A model generated the notes under the pieces. That model saw only the letters and a program-made list of their open reading frames with translations, made no database searches and was not told where the DNA came from. The position numbers were made by a program, and so were the translations under genes. From Berberis thunbergii (taxonomy: Eukaryota > Streptophyta > Magnoliopsida > Ranunculales > Berberidaceae): DNA of 64,000 nt. Where the stretch lies: positions 372,001 to 436,000 of the forward strand of contig QNQO01000550.1 in NCBI GenBank assembly GCA_003290165.1, given 5' to 3'. Shown here one piece after another: positions 46,645 to 56,640 of this stretch (positions within the stretch are counted from its first letter, which is position 1; each line of letters begins with the position of its first letter).

Positions 46645-47049
46645 CACTACAATAAAAGTGATCATTGATAGCAAACGTTTATAGCGTTTTTGTGTAATTG
46701 ATTGAATTCACCAAAAGGGCCTCGCGCGGGAAGTGAAAAAGAAATGTGCGCTCCACAATTGCTTCACAGAGCGCAAATTTTAATAGCGACAGAGTAGGCG
46801 GGAAATAAAAAAGCGACCTCGCTCGATTCCACTTCAACATCTACGTCTTTCTCCCTCTCAGTCTCGCTCTCCTCCCTCGCGACTCTCCCTCACCAAAAGC
46901 AAAACTCCCTCTCCATCCCTCTCGCTCTTGTTGCCTTCTCTCCCTATCTTTTTATCTCCATCTCTATGTATATATGTGATGTTGCTCTCTCCATTTTCTT
47001 TGATTTAGTAAAAAAAATCGAGAGAGATCTTCATATAAACCTAAAATCC

Positions 47050-48645
47050 CTAATTTTCTCTCCCCCTTTAGTCTCCATCGCACACAGAGAAGAGAACCAC
47101 CGTCGACGCCACTCGCATCCGCCATTCCACCGCCTTCGCCTGCTTCAGGTGAGTTCTTCTCTGTTTGCAAATTTCAAGAAGGGAAAGGATCAGAGGAGGG
47201 AGGGGGATGGGGGAGGTGGAGAAGTAAGGTTGAGTTGAATCAGACTCCAAAGGTGGAGATTGGGACTGACGATTTGGTGAGTTGGTAAGAGGAAGAGTCA
47301 TTGGAGGGAGATGACGATGTTGGATTAGAATTTGATTGATGTTTCGGGATGTTGAGAGTGGTGGTGTTTGGGTTTAGATCTTTGTGATAGGGACTCGTTC
47401 TTGAAGGTTTTGATGACCAGCTAGCGAGAATTGAATCTCATATCTAAAATCTAGAGTTTGCAATTTTTGAGATTGATTTTTTGTATACTAAGGGTTTGTC
47501 TCAGGTACCCATTTCTTGTTTGTGTTTGTTTTTATCAGAAAAATGTCTATTTGTTGTGAACACTTGTCTCATTGTTGTGATGCAAATCTTGCCTCAAATT
47601 GCAGCATTTTTGGACAAGTCTCAAGAATGGGGTATGAAGCAAGCTCTGGTTCTAAACATCATGAAGTCAAGTGGTATGAATCCATTCCTAAATCATCTAA
47701 GTTCATGGGAGTAACCCCAAGACACGAATGCTCTAAGAGGTAAGCTTTTCTTTGCATTATGAATTCATAAATTATCTCATATTTAGTAGTTTTTAATTTG
47801 GTTTATGGGTTCCTTCAATGGATTGGGATTTTTCCAAAATCGGAGTTTGAAAACTTAGATTGGAGAATCAACTACCCATAATGAGAGTCAATCTTGAATA
47901 AGGATATAAGAGTGCATTTTGGTAAAGTGTTCAAGTTAATGAGGGTTGATTGTACTTGAAAGATTAGTGGGTCTTCTTGGTTTCACCACTTGATTAAAAA
48001 ATAGTTTACTATAGTTTCTGTTTCAAACCCCATCTTTGCAAGATGTGTATTTTTCCATCCTATTGAAGCTGATTTATGTTCTTTGGATGATGGCAGTAAA
48101 TCTTGTACAAAAGTCAAGGAAGAGAGTTTGGGCATCTCAAAAGAAGTGTCTCATCTTCACAAGCTGGTAAGACACCCATTTTTCTCTTTCAAGGATTTTC
48201 TAATCTGTTCTTCCTCTTCACATTTATTATTATCGCATCAGTCAAGTAAACGGATGTACTGAACCCATGAAGAAACAATCTCCCAAGATTGAGCTGCAAA
48301 TTTCTTTGAAGCAAGAGGCATGGAATTGAACTCGTAAGCCAAAGATCTATAAGTCCTATGAGTTGTTTATTTCATTTTTGTTTTTCTTGAATAGTGTGGC
48401 ATGCTATTTACATATGTTTCCATGATTTTCTCAAAGTCAATATATATATATTTTCTTGCATTTCTTAACTTGAGGTTTTAATTCGAGGATTTTTTTTCTC
48501 TTTTCTTTTGATTTAAGATAAATATTTCAGTTTAACATACTCATATATGTTTTTCTTGCAGATTCTGCAGCTCGATAATCGGATAAAGGATCAATTTTCA
48601 GTACGGAATGCTCTTGAGAAGGCATTGGATGTCTCTTTCTCATGA
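47050..48645 (+). pseudogene. Captured 5' part of a MIP1-zipper (DUF547-type) gene
   Basis: A CT-rich leader with an exon ending TGCTTCAG/GTGAGT (47148), then three coding blocks. They are 47627-47739 (MGYEASSGSKHHEVKWYESI), 48097-48166 (KSCTKVKEESLGISKEVSHL) and 48562-48645 (LQLDNRIKDQFSVRNALEKA, stop). Consensus-like donors and acceptors separate them. The last block resembles the leucine zipper of plant MIP1/DUF547 proteins, which read QLxxRLQDQFxVRxALEKAL. The DUF547 catalytic-like part is absent. A TATA-like TATATATG at about 46969 may be part of a captured promoter. The family call rests on one motif. Confidence 0.55.
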
Positions 48646-49426
48646 TAGTTTGAATGAAAACTTAATGCCTAAGGTAATTCCCTCCTTCCTCGATAAGCTT
48701 ATTTCGTAAATGGTCTCTTGATGCTTTAGATATAATTGCGGACTATGCACATAACTTCAATCAGCACATCCTTCAGATAATTTTCTTATCACTGTGTTAT
48801 TCATCTCATATACATTCAAACACGATTTTGAAGAATAAAAATATTTAGTAACTAGCAATAACCTAAGCGGGTTTCCAACATTAAAATTTAAGGCAACTTT
48901 ACTTGGGTGGTGTTGCATGATATTACGGGTTGAGGGTTTATTTGCATATATTATTGAATTGAAGTAATAGTAGGACAGAAAAAAAGGCCCTTCCAGCAAC
49001 ATTATGTGCCCTGTACGTTTAAGGTATTACATGTTCTGATTTCTATTATGCTTATTGTGGCTTCCTTTTCTCCTAAATTTCTGGAATGTGTTCTGATTAA
49101 CAGAGCTTTGATGATATTATTAAACTCCTAGTCCCAAGACAACCTATGCAACTTCTCTTCTTGCATCAAACTCCTAGAAAAAGGTAGACATTGCCTCCTT
49201 TCTCTTGGAAATGAGAAAATCGCATTTCTGAACTTTTTGTAAATGACATATACAGGGATGTAAAACTGTGGGAAATGGTGATAAAACAAAGTCTTTGCCA
49301 GCAAAAGAGTGAGCTCTGCCCTCTCAGGAGCTCAAGGTTTGTTGTGTTTTTGTTAGTGCAGGTAGTTTACTTTTAAGAGCAGTTCCTCTCTTCATGTATT
49401 TGTTTGTCTTCTCTGTTATATATTGG
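48646..49426. other. Intron-like spacer inside the Pack-CACTA
   Basis: No assignable coding. One stretch near 49260-49335 has a donor-like end (CAAG/GTTTG) and could be another exon of the flanking captured genes, but I cannot identify it. Confidence 0.3.
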
Positions 49427-49796
49427 AAGGAGGTAGATAGTGATGCTGACACACACAGTGAAGAAATGGTTGATGGTATTCTGACTTCTGGCACCAAACC
49501 CGATTATTAACTCCCAACTCAAGCAGGTCTTATGCACCTAACTTTTGCTGGGGATGACCTGGAAGAAGAGTTTTACAAGGATGAATTCGATGTTCAGAAT
49601 GAGGAATACCCTGAACCTAAAAAACCAGTTTTACTTCTAGGATGGGGTCAATGGACTAATATTCAGAAGAAGAAAGGTATGCCATCTTGGATTTGGGAAG
49701 AACATGAAAACACAAAAAAAGGAAGAAACCTGTAAAAAAAATGGGAAGGATGCACATCTTCTACTTGTAATTATCTCCGAGAAGATTAACAAAAGG
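49427..49796 (+). pseudogene. UTP14: Captured UTP14 exon
   Basis: A block of U3 snoRNA-associated protein 14, a nucleolar small-subunit processome factor. It reads EMVDGILTSGTKPDY, then a stop, LPTQAG and FAGDDLEEEFYKDEF. Next come KKPVLLLGWGQWTNIQKKKG, PSWIWEEHENTKKG, a second stop region and VIISEKINKR before a donor (AAAAGG/GTGAG). GWGQW and VIISEK are the conserved UTP14 core motifs. Two nonsense changes (TAA at 49508 and TAA near 49733) break it. The rest of the protein, normally several hundred residues, is missing. Confidence 0.88.
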
Positions 49797-50023
49797 GTGA
49801 GTTATTATCAATCTTTAGTACTAATATCTATTTCAATTTGCCTTTTCTTTTCCTTTTTTTGTCAAAGAACTTTGATTTTCTATAATTAGTTTAGCCAACA
49901 GTACTGAAGTTTTGTTGAAATATACAATTCTTATTTCCAGGTAGAAAGTGGTTAAACTTTAATGATAGGATTCAGTGCTAACCAAATTTTGTTTTTGGAA
50001 ACAATCAATCCTTAACACTCTAG
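49797..50023. other. Junction between UTP14 and cyclase fragments
   Basis: Intron-like sequence ending in an acceptor (AACACTCTAG) for the first cyclase exon. Confidence 0.4.
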
Positions 50024-51532
50024 GTCTTGTGTATGCTTGCTTGTTGGGTGGAAGATCCAGATTCGGATGCATTCAAGAAGCATCTTGCCAGGGTCAAAGA
50101 TTACTTGTGGGTTGCTGAAGATGGAATGAGGATGCAAGTTATTACACATTTTACTTTGATATAATATAACATTCTTTACTTTGAGGATGCATTCTTTACT
50201 TTGATATAATATAACATTCTTTACGAATTAAGTCCCATATAATTTGCAGAGTTTTGGGAGTCAGATGTGGGACACTGGCCTTGGCATTCAAGCAATTGTT
50301 AGAAGTAATCTTCATGAAGAAATATGGCCTACTCTTAAGAAAGGTCATGATTTCATAAAATGTTCGCAGGTTTTGATCTTACTACCATAAATTCTTGTGA
50401 CTTTTACCAAAATGTGGATACACCATTAGCTTATAAATGTCTTAATGATGTTAATTTGAAGGTGAAAGACAATCCATTTGGCGACTTTCAAAGCATGCAT
50501 CGCCATATTTCTAAGGGATCTTGGACTTTTTCTGATCAAGATAATGGGTGGCAAGTCTCAGATTGCACTGCAGAAGGACTAACTGTGAGAACCTCTACTT
50601 TTCCACTCATGATACAAATGTATTATTTCATCATTAATGGTTATGACGATGGTTGATATAACTACCTCACGTCTTTGACAGGGTTGCCTTCTGTTCTCAC
50701 AAATGCCACCTGAACTATTTCTCATCTACAATTCACAGAGTATTTGAGATGTTCAATTATCATTTAAAAAAAATTATTCTTAATTTTTTTTTGTAGGTTC
50801 TAAATCCAACAGAACTATTTCATGGCCTTGTTTTTTAGTTTGAGTAAGCAATCTTACTTCATCAATTTCCTTATTGAGTGTTATGACTTATTTTTACTCA
50901 TTAATGCCAATGGAGTCATACCTCAGGTACGTTGAATGCGCTACATCGGCAATTCATGCTCTAGTCTTGTTCAAGAAGTTATATCCAGGAAAATGGAAGG
51001 AAGAAATCGACCTTTCCATTTCAAAAGCAGTACGATTCATTGAAGAGATTCAAATGCCTGATGGTTCATGGTATGTTCAATGGTTTAATTATAAAAAAAC
51101 TTTCCACACCCACAGAAAAACATGTAATAAATTGAAAATACACTTTCACATGTATGGAAATTGGGGAATTTGTTTCATCTACATCACATTTTTCGCCCTA
51201 CGAGGACTTTCAGCTATTGGGAAAAATTGTCAAAATAGCCCTACGGTCCTTAAAGCTCGCGACTTTTTGCTATCAAAACAACTGATCTCTGGCGGTTGGG
51301 GAGAGAGTTATCTTTCTTGCCCCCAGAAGGTAATGTTCATGCATAGATTCTTTGTGTTTATGAAGCTAAATTCCATATTTCTTCTATTGTTTTCAAAGGC
51401 CTATCTTAGCTAATATCCCCATTCCTTGTTTGGTGAAACAGAAATATAGACCTTTAGGAAACAACAAAACAAACTTAGTACAAACTGCAAGGGTTTTGAT
51501 GGGTCTTATTCATGGTGGGCAGGTCAGTGAAG
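50024..51532 (+). pseudogene. Captured oxidosqualene cyclase (triterpene synthase) exons
   Basis: Eight consecutive exon blocks cover the middle of a plant 2,3-oxidosqualene cyclase. 50024-50137 is [20 protein letters not shown]. 50250-50369 is [16 protein letters not shown]. 50462-50584 is [15 protein letters not shown] and SDCTAEGL. 50682-50744 is CLLFSQMPPELF. 50797-50844 is VLNPTELFHGLVF, then a stop. 50927-51070 is [20 protein letters not shown]. About 51151-51329 is [20 protein letters not shown] and [18 protein letters not shown]. 51442-51532 is NLVQTARVLMGLIHGGQ. The DCTAE motif with the catalytic Asp is kept. Terminal parts of the roughly 760-residue enzyme are missing, and one acceptor (before 51151) is lost. 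Product specificity cannot be told. Confidence 0.93.
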
Positions 51533-52778
51533 ATTTTTCTTTCAAAACAAACCATTCTTGTTAACAAATTATATAACTTCTCTGGTTGAGAAAATGTTGC
51601 TACAGTTTCCTCAAAGTAAATGGTTTTCAATTAGCTAGAATCCCAAAACAACAAGACTTGCATTTGTCAAGAAGTCCATCTGGATGATGGCTTTTATGTT
51701 GTAATGTACTTCCCTTAGGAAACTCAACTTTAGCATTGTCAAGAAGTCCATCTGGATGATGGCTTTTATACACTGTCAGAACAACAGCAGCAGGAAACAG
51801 AGAGCACTCTGTTTTGCAGCAGAGAGCACTCTGTTTTGCAGCAGAGAGCACTCTCTGTTATGCAACAGTTTGCACTTTGTTCCAGCATTGCAACATAAAA
51901 ACCAGGCAGCAAAATATGTGCAAAACAGGCCACCTAGCAGCCCTGAATTCACTGTTTCAGCAGAGTTTCAGGCCTGATCGCTGCTACCACAGTCTCGCAG
52001 AGATCGCCAAAACGAGGCAAGGAAACTAGCAGAGAGTGCACCTAAAAAACTGGAACAGAGAGCAGATTGCATACTCTGTCCCAGTTCCAGCAACCGTCCA
52101 GTTCCAACGTCGTTCCAGCCATTGCAGAGCATGCCACCTGCAGTCCCCATTCCCTCGCATTAAATCCAACCCCGAGCGATACAAGCCTAGATTTACAAGA
52201 TCATTTATCATCAGTGCGTCTTAAATATGCATTAATGTGAAATGGTGTACAAATCAGTGATGTTGCAGATGAGTAACTTTTCTTTATTTTGGTTGAAGTT
52301 TGTAGAAGTTCTATTCTTGAATTTATTTTCTTTCCTTTTCCTGATGAATTTTGGTCAAATGTCATAGGTCAAATGTCATAGAAGTTCACCAAATTTAAGA
52401 GACTACTGTTTTGGGGAAGGGAAAGAGAAGCCGTAAGCAGGTATGTTCTCACATTTTCTGTCATTAGAAGTCGTAAGTAGGTTCCGAGGTTTTTTCTTAA
52501 CCACCTTTACAGTGTCAATTTGACTTGATATCTTGCTCAAGAATGTTGGGTTTCTTGTGATTGAAATTTAAGAATAGTTTTTAACAGTCATGGACAAAAA
52601 CTGAAGTTTTTAATTAAAACTGATTGATTGCAAAAATTATGTTTTAGAAAGGTTAATTGCAAATATCTGTCTGGATTGATGCAGTTCAAGTATGAACTGT
52701 CAGAGAAAACAGGAAAAGCTAGAGAACAAGAGATAGAGAGGAAGCTGTAATAGTTAACTCAAGTAATTAGAATTGTAC
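51533..52778. other. Non-coding filler in the Pack-CACTA with direct repeats
   Basis: Contains a 33-bp direct repeat (51664-51696 and 51736-51768) and a 22-bp tandem repeat (51799 onward, three units of AGAGAGCACTCTGTTTTGCA-type). GC-rich sequence of unknown origin continues to 52210. From 52210 to 52778 nothing is recognised. Confidence 0.5.
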
Positions 52779-53126
52779 TTAAAACTGCTTCCCATAGAAA
52801 TGCCAATACAACATACTTATAGTATAGATAATAAATGCAAACATTAAAACTAACATCAAGTTCCTATTATGTTTATACTTTGTGTTGCTTGCTTCGAGCC
52901 TTTTTCTCACTTGTGAATGTAAGTCCTTGATGTGTTCAGCCATATCATCAGCGTCTCCACTGAATCTGTTAGTGATTGGCAGAGGAAGTAAATCAAATGG
53001 ACCGTTTGGAACCAACCCATACACAATCTCGAAGGGACATTTTCTTGTGGATCGATTTTTAGATTGATTGTATGCAAATTCTGCTTGTGACAGAGTGAGG
53101 TCCCAATTTATGTTTTTCTCCTCCAA
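52779..53126 (-). pseudogene. Ty3/gypsy integrase C-terminal fragment
   Basis: Minus strand: WDLTLSQAEFAYNQSKNRST, then CPFEIVYGLVPNGPFDLLPL and AEHIKDLHSQVRKRLEASN. These are the end of the integrase core and the start of the C-terminal domain of chromovirus-like gypsy elements. It is opposite to the captured host genes. It is either a captured or an inserted and later deleted retroelement. Confidence 0.85.
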
Positions 53127-53447
53127 TCATGCTTCTCAAGAAATTTTGCTTGTATAAATCTGTCTGCTCTGCTCATGTACCTGTAAGTACATATTATGTT
53201 TAAATGATTCTGTTTGATTTGATTTGGCTTTGTCTCAGAAACAAAGCTTTATAAACTTTATTTTTTTTGGCGCACCTGGGGCGTAGAGATGTATGGCAGT
53301 TTTGGTACCAATCAGGTGATTCACGTTCTTGGTTTTGATCCTCATGCATTTGCACATTTTAGGGATGATATGCTTGTCCAATGTGCTTGATGAACACTCA
53401 TCTTCATATATATAGTGCTAATTATTATGTCTTGATCTGTTTTTCAG

Positions 53448-53640
53448 CTTATGCAAGAACAACACTCTTGATCGTAGTTTGATAAAGGGGAAGATCGTTG
53501 TCTGTGCTTTTGAACTCCCAGACCTTAAAAGCAAAAAAGCCATTTTTGTAAGCGGGTGGTGTTATTGGCCTGATTCTCATTGATCCAATGGGCAAAACCA
53601 TCGCTTAATTTTCAGTTTGTTATCCCAAGTACCATAATTG
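53448..53640 (+). pseudogene. Captured subtilisin-like protease exon (PA domain)
   Basis: After an acceptor TTTTTCAG the block reads LCKNNTLDRSLIKGKIVVCA, FELPDLKSKKAIFV and, after a one-base shift near 53555, GGVIGLILIDPMGKTIA. KGKIVVC and GGxGLILID are hallmarks of the protease-associated domain of plant subtilases. The catalytic D/H/S regions are not present. Confidence 0.85.
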
Positions 53641-53840
53641 TAATACATTATCTTATTAATTACATTATTTTTATTATTTGATAGATTTGTGACTCGATGT
53701 AATACAGTTTATTAATTAATTACATTACTTTGCCTCCATTCATGAAAATGTGTAACTTTGGCACATTTAAAATTTTATTTTCTAGACATAAAACTTATGA
53801 GATGTAATAAAAAGTCATTTGATAGTAAAAAAAAAAAAAA
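53641..53840. other. AT-rich spacer before the CACTA 3' repeats
   Basis: Repeated TTATTAATTACATTA and an A13 run. No gene. Confidence 0.4.
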
Positions 53841-53849
53841 ATTTGCTAT

Positions 53850-54116
53850 GTATACTTACCATAGCGTTTTAAAAACGCTATGGTAGAGTCTACCATAGCG
53901 GTTTAGAGTCTATTATAGCGTTTTAAAAACGCTATGGCAGAGGCTACCATAGCGGTTTCGAAACGCTATAAAAGCCAAACTTACCATAGCGTTTTAAAAC
54001 CGCTATAATAGCCCTTGGGTCTATTATAGCGCCAGCTGTCATAGCGTTTACTAAAACGCTATGGTATCCTACCATAGCGTTTTTAAATGCTATGAATCAA
54101 CATTTTTCTTGTAGTG
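53850..54116. repeat. CACTA 3' subterminal repeats
   Basis: TACCATAGCG and its complement CGCTATGGTA, with AAAACGCTAT variants, recur about a dozen times, many as short palindromic pairs. The array ends at TTTTTCTTGTAGTG. The 5' end (46665-46690) has only GCAAACGTTTATAGCG, so the ends are asymmetric. Confidence 0.85.
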
Positions 54117-54119
54117 ACT

Positions 54120-54508
54120 CCCACTTCCTAAAACTTTGATGCTTGCACTAAGCAGACTAGGTGTCGGGGTAAACCAAAAGTTATTGTCATGAGTGTTGGT
54201 TGACTAAGCTTGCCCTATTTGACAAGAGGTTTTGCCTGTTGAGGGGCATGCAAACCTAGTGGTTCATGGTGAGGACGAAGTTACCTTAACTCAATGAGTG
54301 GTAAAATCCATAAGTCAAAGTTCCCAAGCACGTGACAGAGTGTTGTTTGAATAATAGGCTGAGCCCATGGGCTTGCAGAGGAAGGGCTATGGTTTACTTG
54401 CATGGAGCATTGCGTGTACGACATAGATTGCACAGTGACACGTGTACGACATAGATTGCACAGTGACACGTGTACAACATAGGTTGTGTGATGGTTGAGT
54501 ATCGGTTA
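54120..54508 (-). repeat. Diverged Tat-like LTR segment
   Basis: Near its right end it aligns loosely with the Tat LTR (GACACGTGT..AC.TAGG.TGTGA), then GGTTACTCCCCC, the polypurine-tract equivalent. It carries a 28-bp tandem repeat (54413-54440, 54441-54468 and a diverged third). The left part (54120-54300) may still be tandem-array sequence that continues from 46644. Confidence 0.45.
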
Positions 54509-54661
54509 CTCCCCCTCAATTGATGGGTTTGCGTGCAGCGTCATTAATTGATTGACGTCGTCTTTGCAGTTTCCCTGGGAACCGTCGACTTCCAATTTTT
54601 CGTACGGTATTCAATGTTTGGCAGTTAATGCTTGAATGCCCGCTTGGTGAACCATCATGTC

Positions 54662-54668
54662 TATATAA
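54662..54668 (+). promoter_or_regulatory. TATA box of a second antisense Tat gene
   Basis: TATATAA, 78 bp before an ATG at 54740, in the same layout as at 42498. Confidence 0.5.
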
Positions 54669-54739
54669 TGTGTTTTTCAATCGTTGTAGGCACTATTTTT
54701 CATAGCGCTTATCTTCTGTAATGTTCTTGCTTGAAAAAG

Positions 54740-55420
54740 ATGTTTTGGGTTTTCCAATGGCTAAGGAAATGCTTTGGGTTTTCCAATGGCTAAGGAAAAT
54801 GCTTTGGGTTTTCCAAAGGCTGAAATTGATTTTCCGTCTCTAGAGTCTCCGAATGTTCTGACATTGAGCCGATCAGGGATAGAAATAGCTGTTGTTATGC
54901 TTGATCACCTGATATGAGTGGGCACATAGTTGATCCGCTGAAGTCTTGTAATTTCTTATATATTGCGGAGAAGTAGTATGGATTTTCTACCAAGGGAGAT
55001 GCCTTGATGTTACATGTACCACTTGTGTCTTCATGTGCTCGGATCCCATTGCTGACTGATGGATGATCGAAGAGCTGGTTGATGTGCGGTATCATAACTA
55101 CGCCGTTGTTTGTGGTCATCCTCATCTTCCTACTTCTAAGCCCTTTGAAGAGGTTGGATAGAAGGTGGGATGTCGGTTGAGGAAATCAGCAGCTAGTCGT
55201 GAGGTCTACAACACCATTGTACGATCACTTTCCTGGAGTGATTTGCTGGAGCAACCTGACTGCTCAGTCTTTCAATCTCTTCTCCAACTTCGTCTTTATC
55301 TTGGGAAGGTATCGAGCTCTCCCATTCTCTTACCTTTCTTGTCACTTGCAGATTGTTCGCATCGGAGGGTTTGCAAGTCTTCGACGGACGTTGTCCATAG
55401 CAAAATTGTGTAAGTGAGTC
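54740..55420 (+). pseudogene. Second antisense Tat gene fragment
   Basis: It starts MFWVFQWLRKCFGFSNG-like with three repeated CTTTGGGTTTTCCAA segments (54746-54820). It then reads stop-rich sequence with open pieces at 55165-55417. Position relative to the LTR, TATA box and polypurine tract matches the other antisense genes. Sequence similarity to them is low by eye, so the call depends on position. Confidence 0.4.
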
Positions 55421-55660
55421 TTTTACTTTAGTTCACACTATATTCAGATATTTATAGTGCTCAGTCTTTGTATCTGCCTCAGGACGTTCGCAATATGTAG
55501 CCTTTTGTATCCGCCTCAAAGTGTTTGTTGTTACATCTTTCTGATAATCAATAGAGTTTGTTTTTTGTAATTCTTCCTTTATTTCTTAAATGATTGCAAA
55601 TCACATCATCCTTTTAAGAACTAAAACTCAATATTGACTAAGGAAAGGGAAACAAACAAC
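55421..55660. other. Junction; pol region missing
   Basis: In this minus-strand element the protease side is joined almost directly to the antisense gene. RT, RNase H, integrase and tandem repeats are absent, so a deletion or recombination joined them here. Confidence 0.4.
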
Positions 55661-56640
55661 TTTAAAGCAAACCAACTGTTGACTGAGAGAAACTGATTCT
55701 AGCCTTGAATCGAATTCGGGTTGCTCTCGCGGATTGTTTAGCGGACTGTCGAGGCATTACATAGGTCACTAAAGAGTAAACCTTGCAGAGGGGCAGATAT
55801 TTGTGCCGATGGAATGTTGGAGGTGTGTTCCCGCTTGCCATTGCCATTACGACTCGCTGGGTGGGAGAGCTGACTGCTCCTGTATCGCTCAAAAATGGTG
55901 TCTCTTCCGTATTTTGGCCTTGCAATAGGTCATACAACTTTGCAAGATGTTGATGAATCTAGGAACACTCTATCTGTTTCAGTGCGGTGTAATGGCAACA
56001 TCTTGCCGCAGGTTGGTCTCCACGTATTGTCCCTTTAAAGTGGTTAGCAGTATACTTAACACACTGATGGAGGGTGGAGACCATTGCTTTCATTTGCTAT
56101 AGCCACGGTCTTCCTAGGATGAGGTTGTAGGATGACAATGCGTCTACCACCATGAAGTTTAGAAACAGGACCTTCTTGAGCCGCGGTTATCCAGCTACCG
56201 TGGCTAATCTTATCTTTCCGATGGGAAAACATTTATCCTCGCTGAATCTGATTAGTGGGTGCTCTGATGGAGCTAGGTTTTCCCCCTTGAGGCTCATGCT
56301 GCGGAAAGCATTGTAGAACAGAATGTTGAGCGAGCTTCATGTGTCAACGAGAGCTCTCTTCATTTCCCACTTTATGATGAAAACAGAGATGACCAAGGCG
56401 TCGTCGTGTGGCTCTCGGACTCCATCGAGGTCCTTGTCCGTGAAAGCCAAAATGGGAATAGGGTTCTTAATTTTCGAATAGCAAACTCGCCTTTCTTCAT
56501 CCATGGGTCGTGTTTGCATATCCAGCTGAGTCCGCTTCGGGACTTATGCGGCTGGTCTTCATTCGGTCCAACTCAATAAAAATATATTATCCCAGGAGTC
56601 TCCTTTTCTATCTCTTTGACTGACTCCCTCTGGCCCTGGT
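55661..56640 (-). pseudogene. Gypsy protease region, minus strand
   Basis: The active site near 56345-56310 reads LVDT, a stop, SSLNILFYNAFRS, so Gly of the DTG triad has become TGA. The conserved VDALSSYNLILGRPWL core lies near 56150-56100. The downstream linker runs to about 55660. It corresponds to 24940-25683 of the plus element, where the same Gly is Arg. Confidence 0.75.

Larger units (their letters stand above)
46645..54116 (+). mobile_element. Pack-CACTA transposon with several captured gene fragments
   Basis: Termini CACTACAATAAAAGTG and, inverted, CACTACAAGAAAAATG (14 of 16 identical). The 3-bp duplication ACT flanks both sides (46642-46644 and 54117-54119). Subterminal motifs TATAGCG / ACCATAGCG occur at both ends, densely at 53850-54100. 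No transposase is encoded. Instead the interior has, all on the plus strand, fragments of a MIP1-zipper-like gene, UTP14, an oxidosqualene cyclase and a subtilase. There is also an antisense gypsy integrase piece. It landed in the Tat tandem array. Confidence 0.93.
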
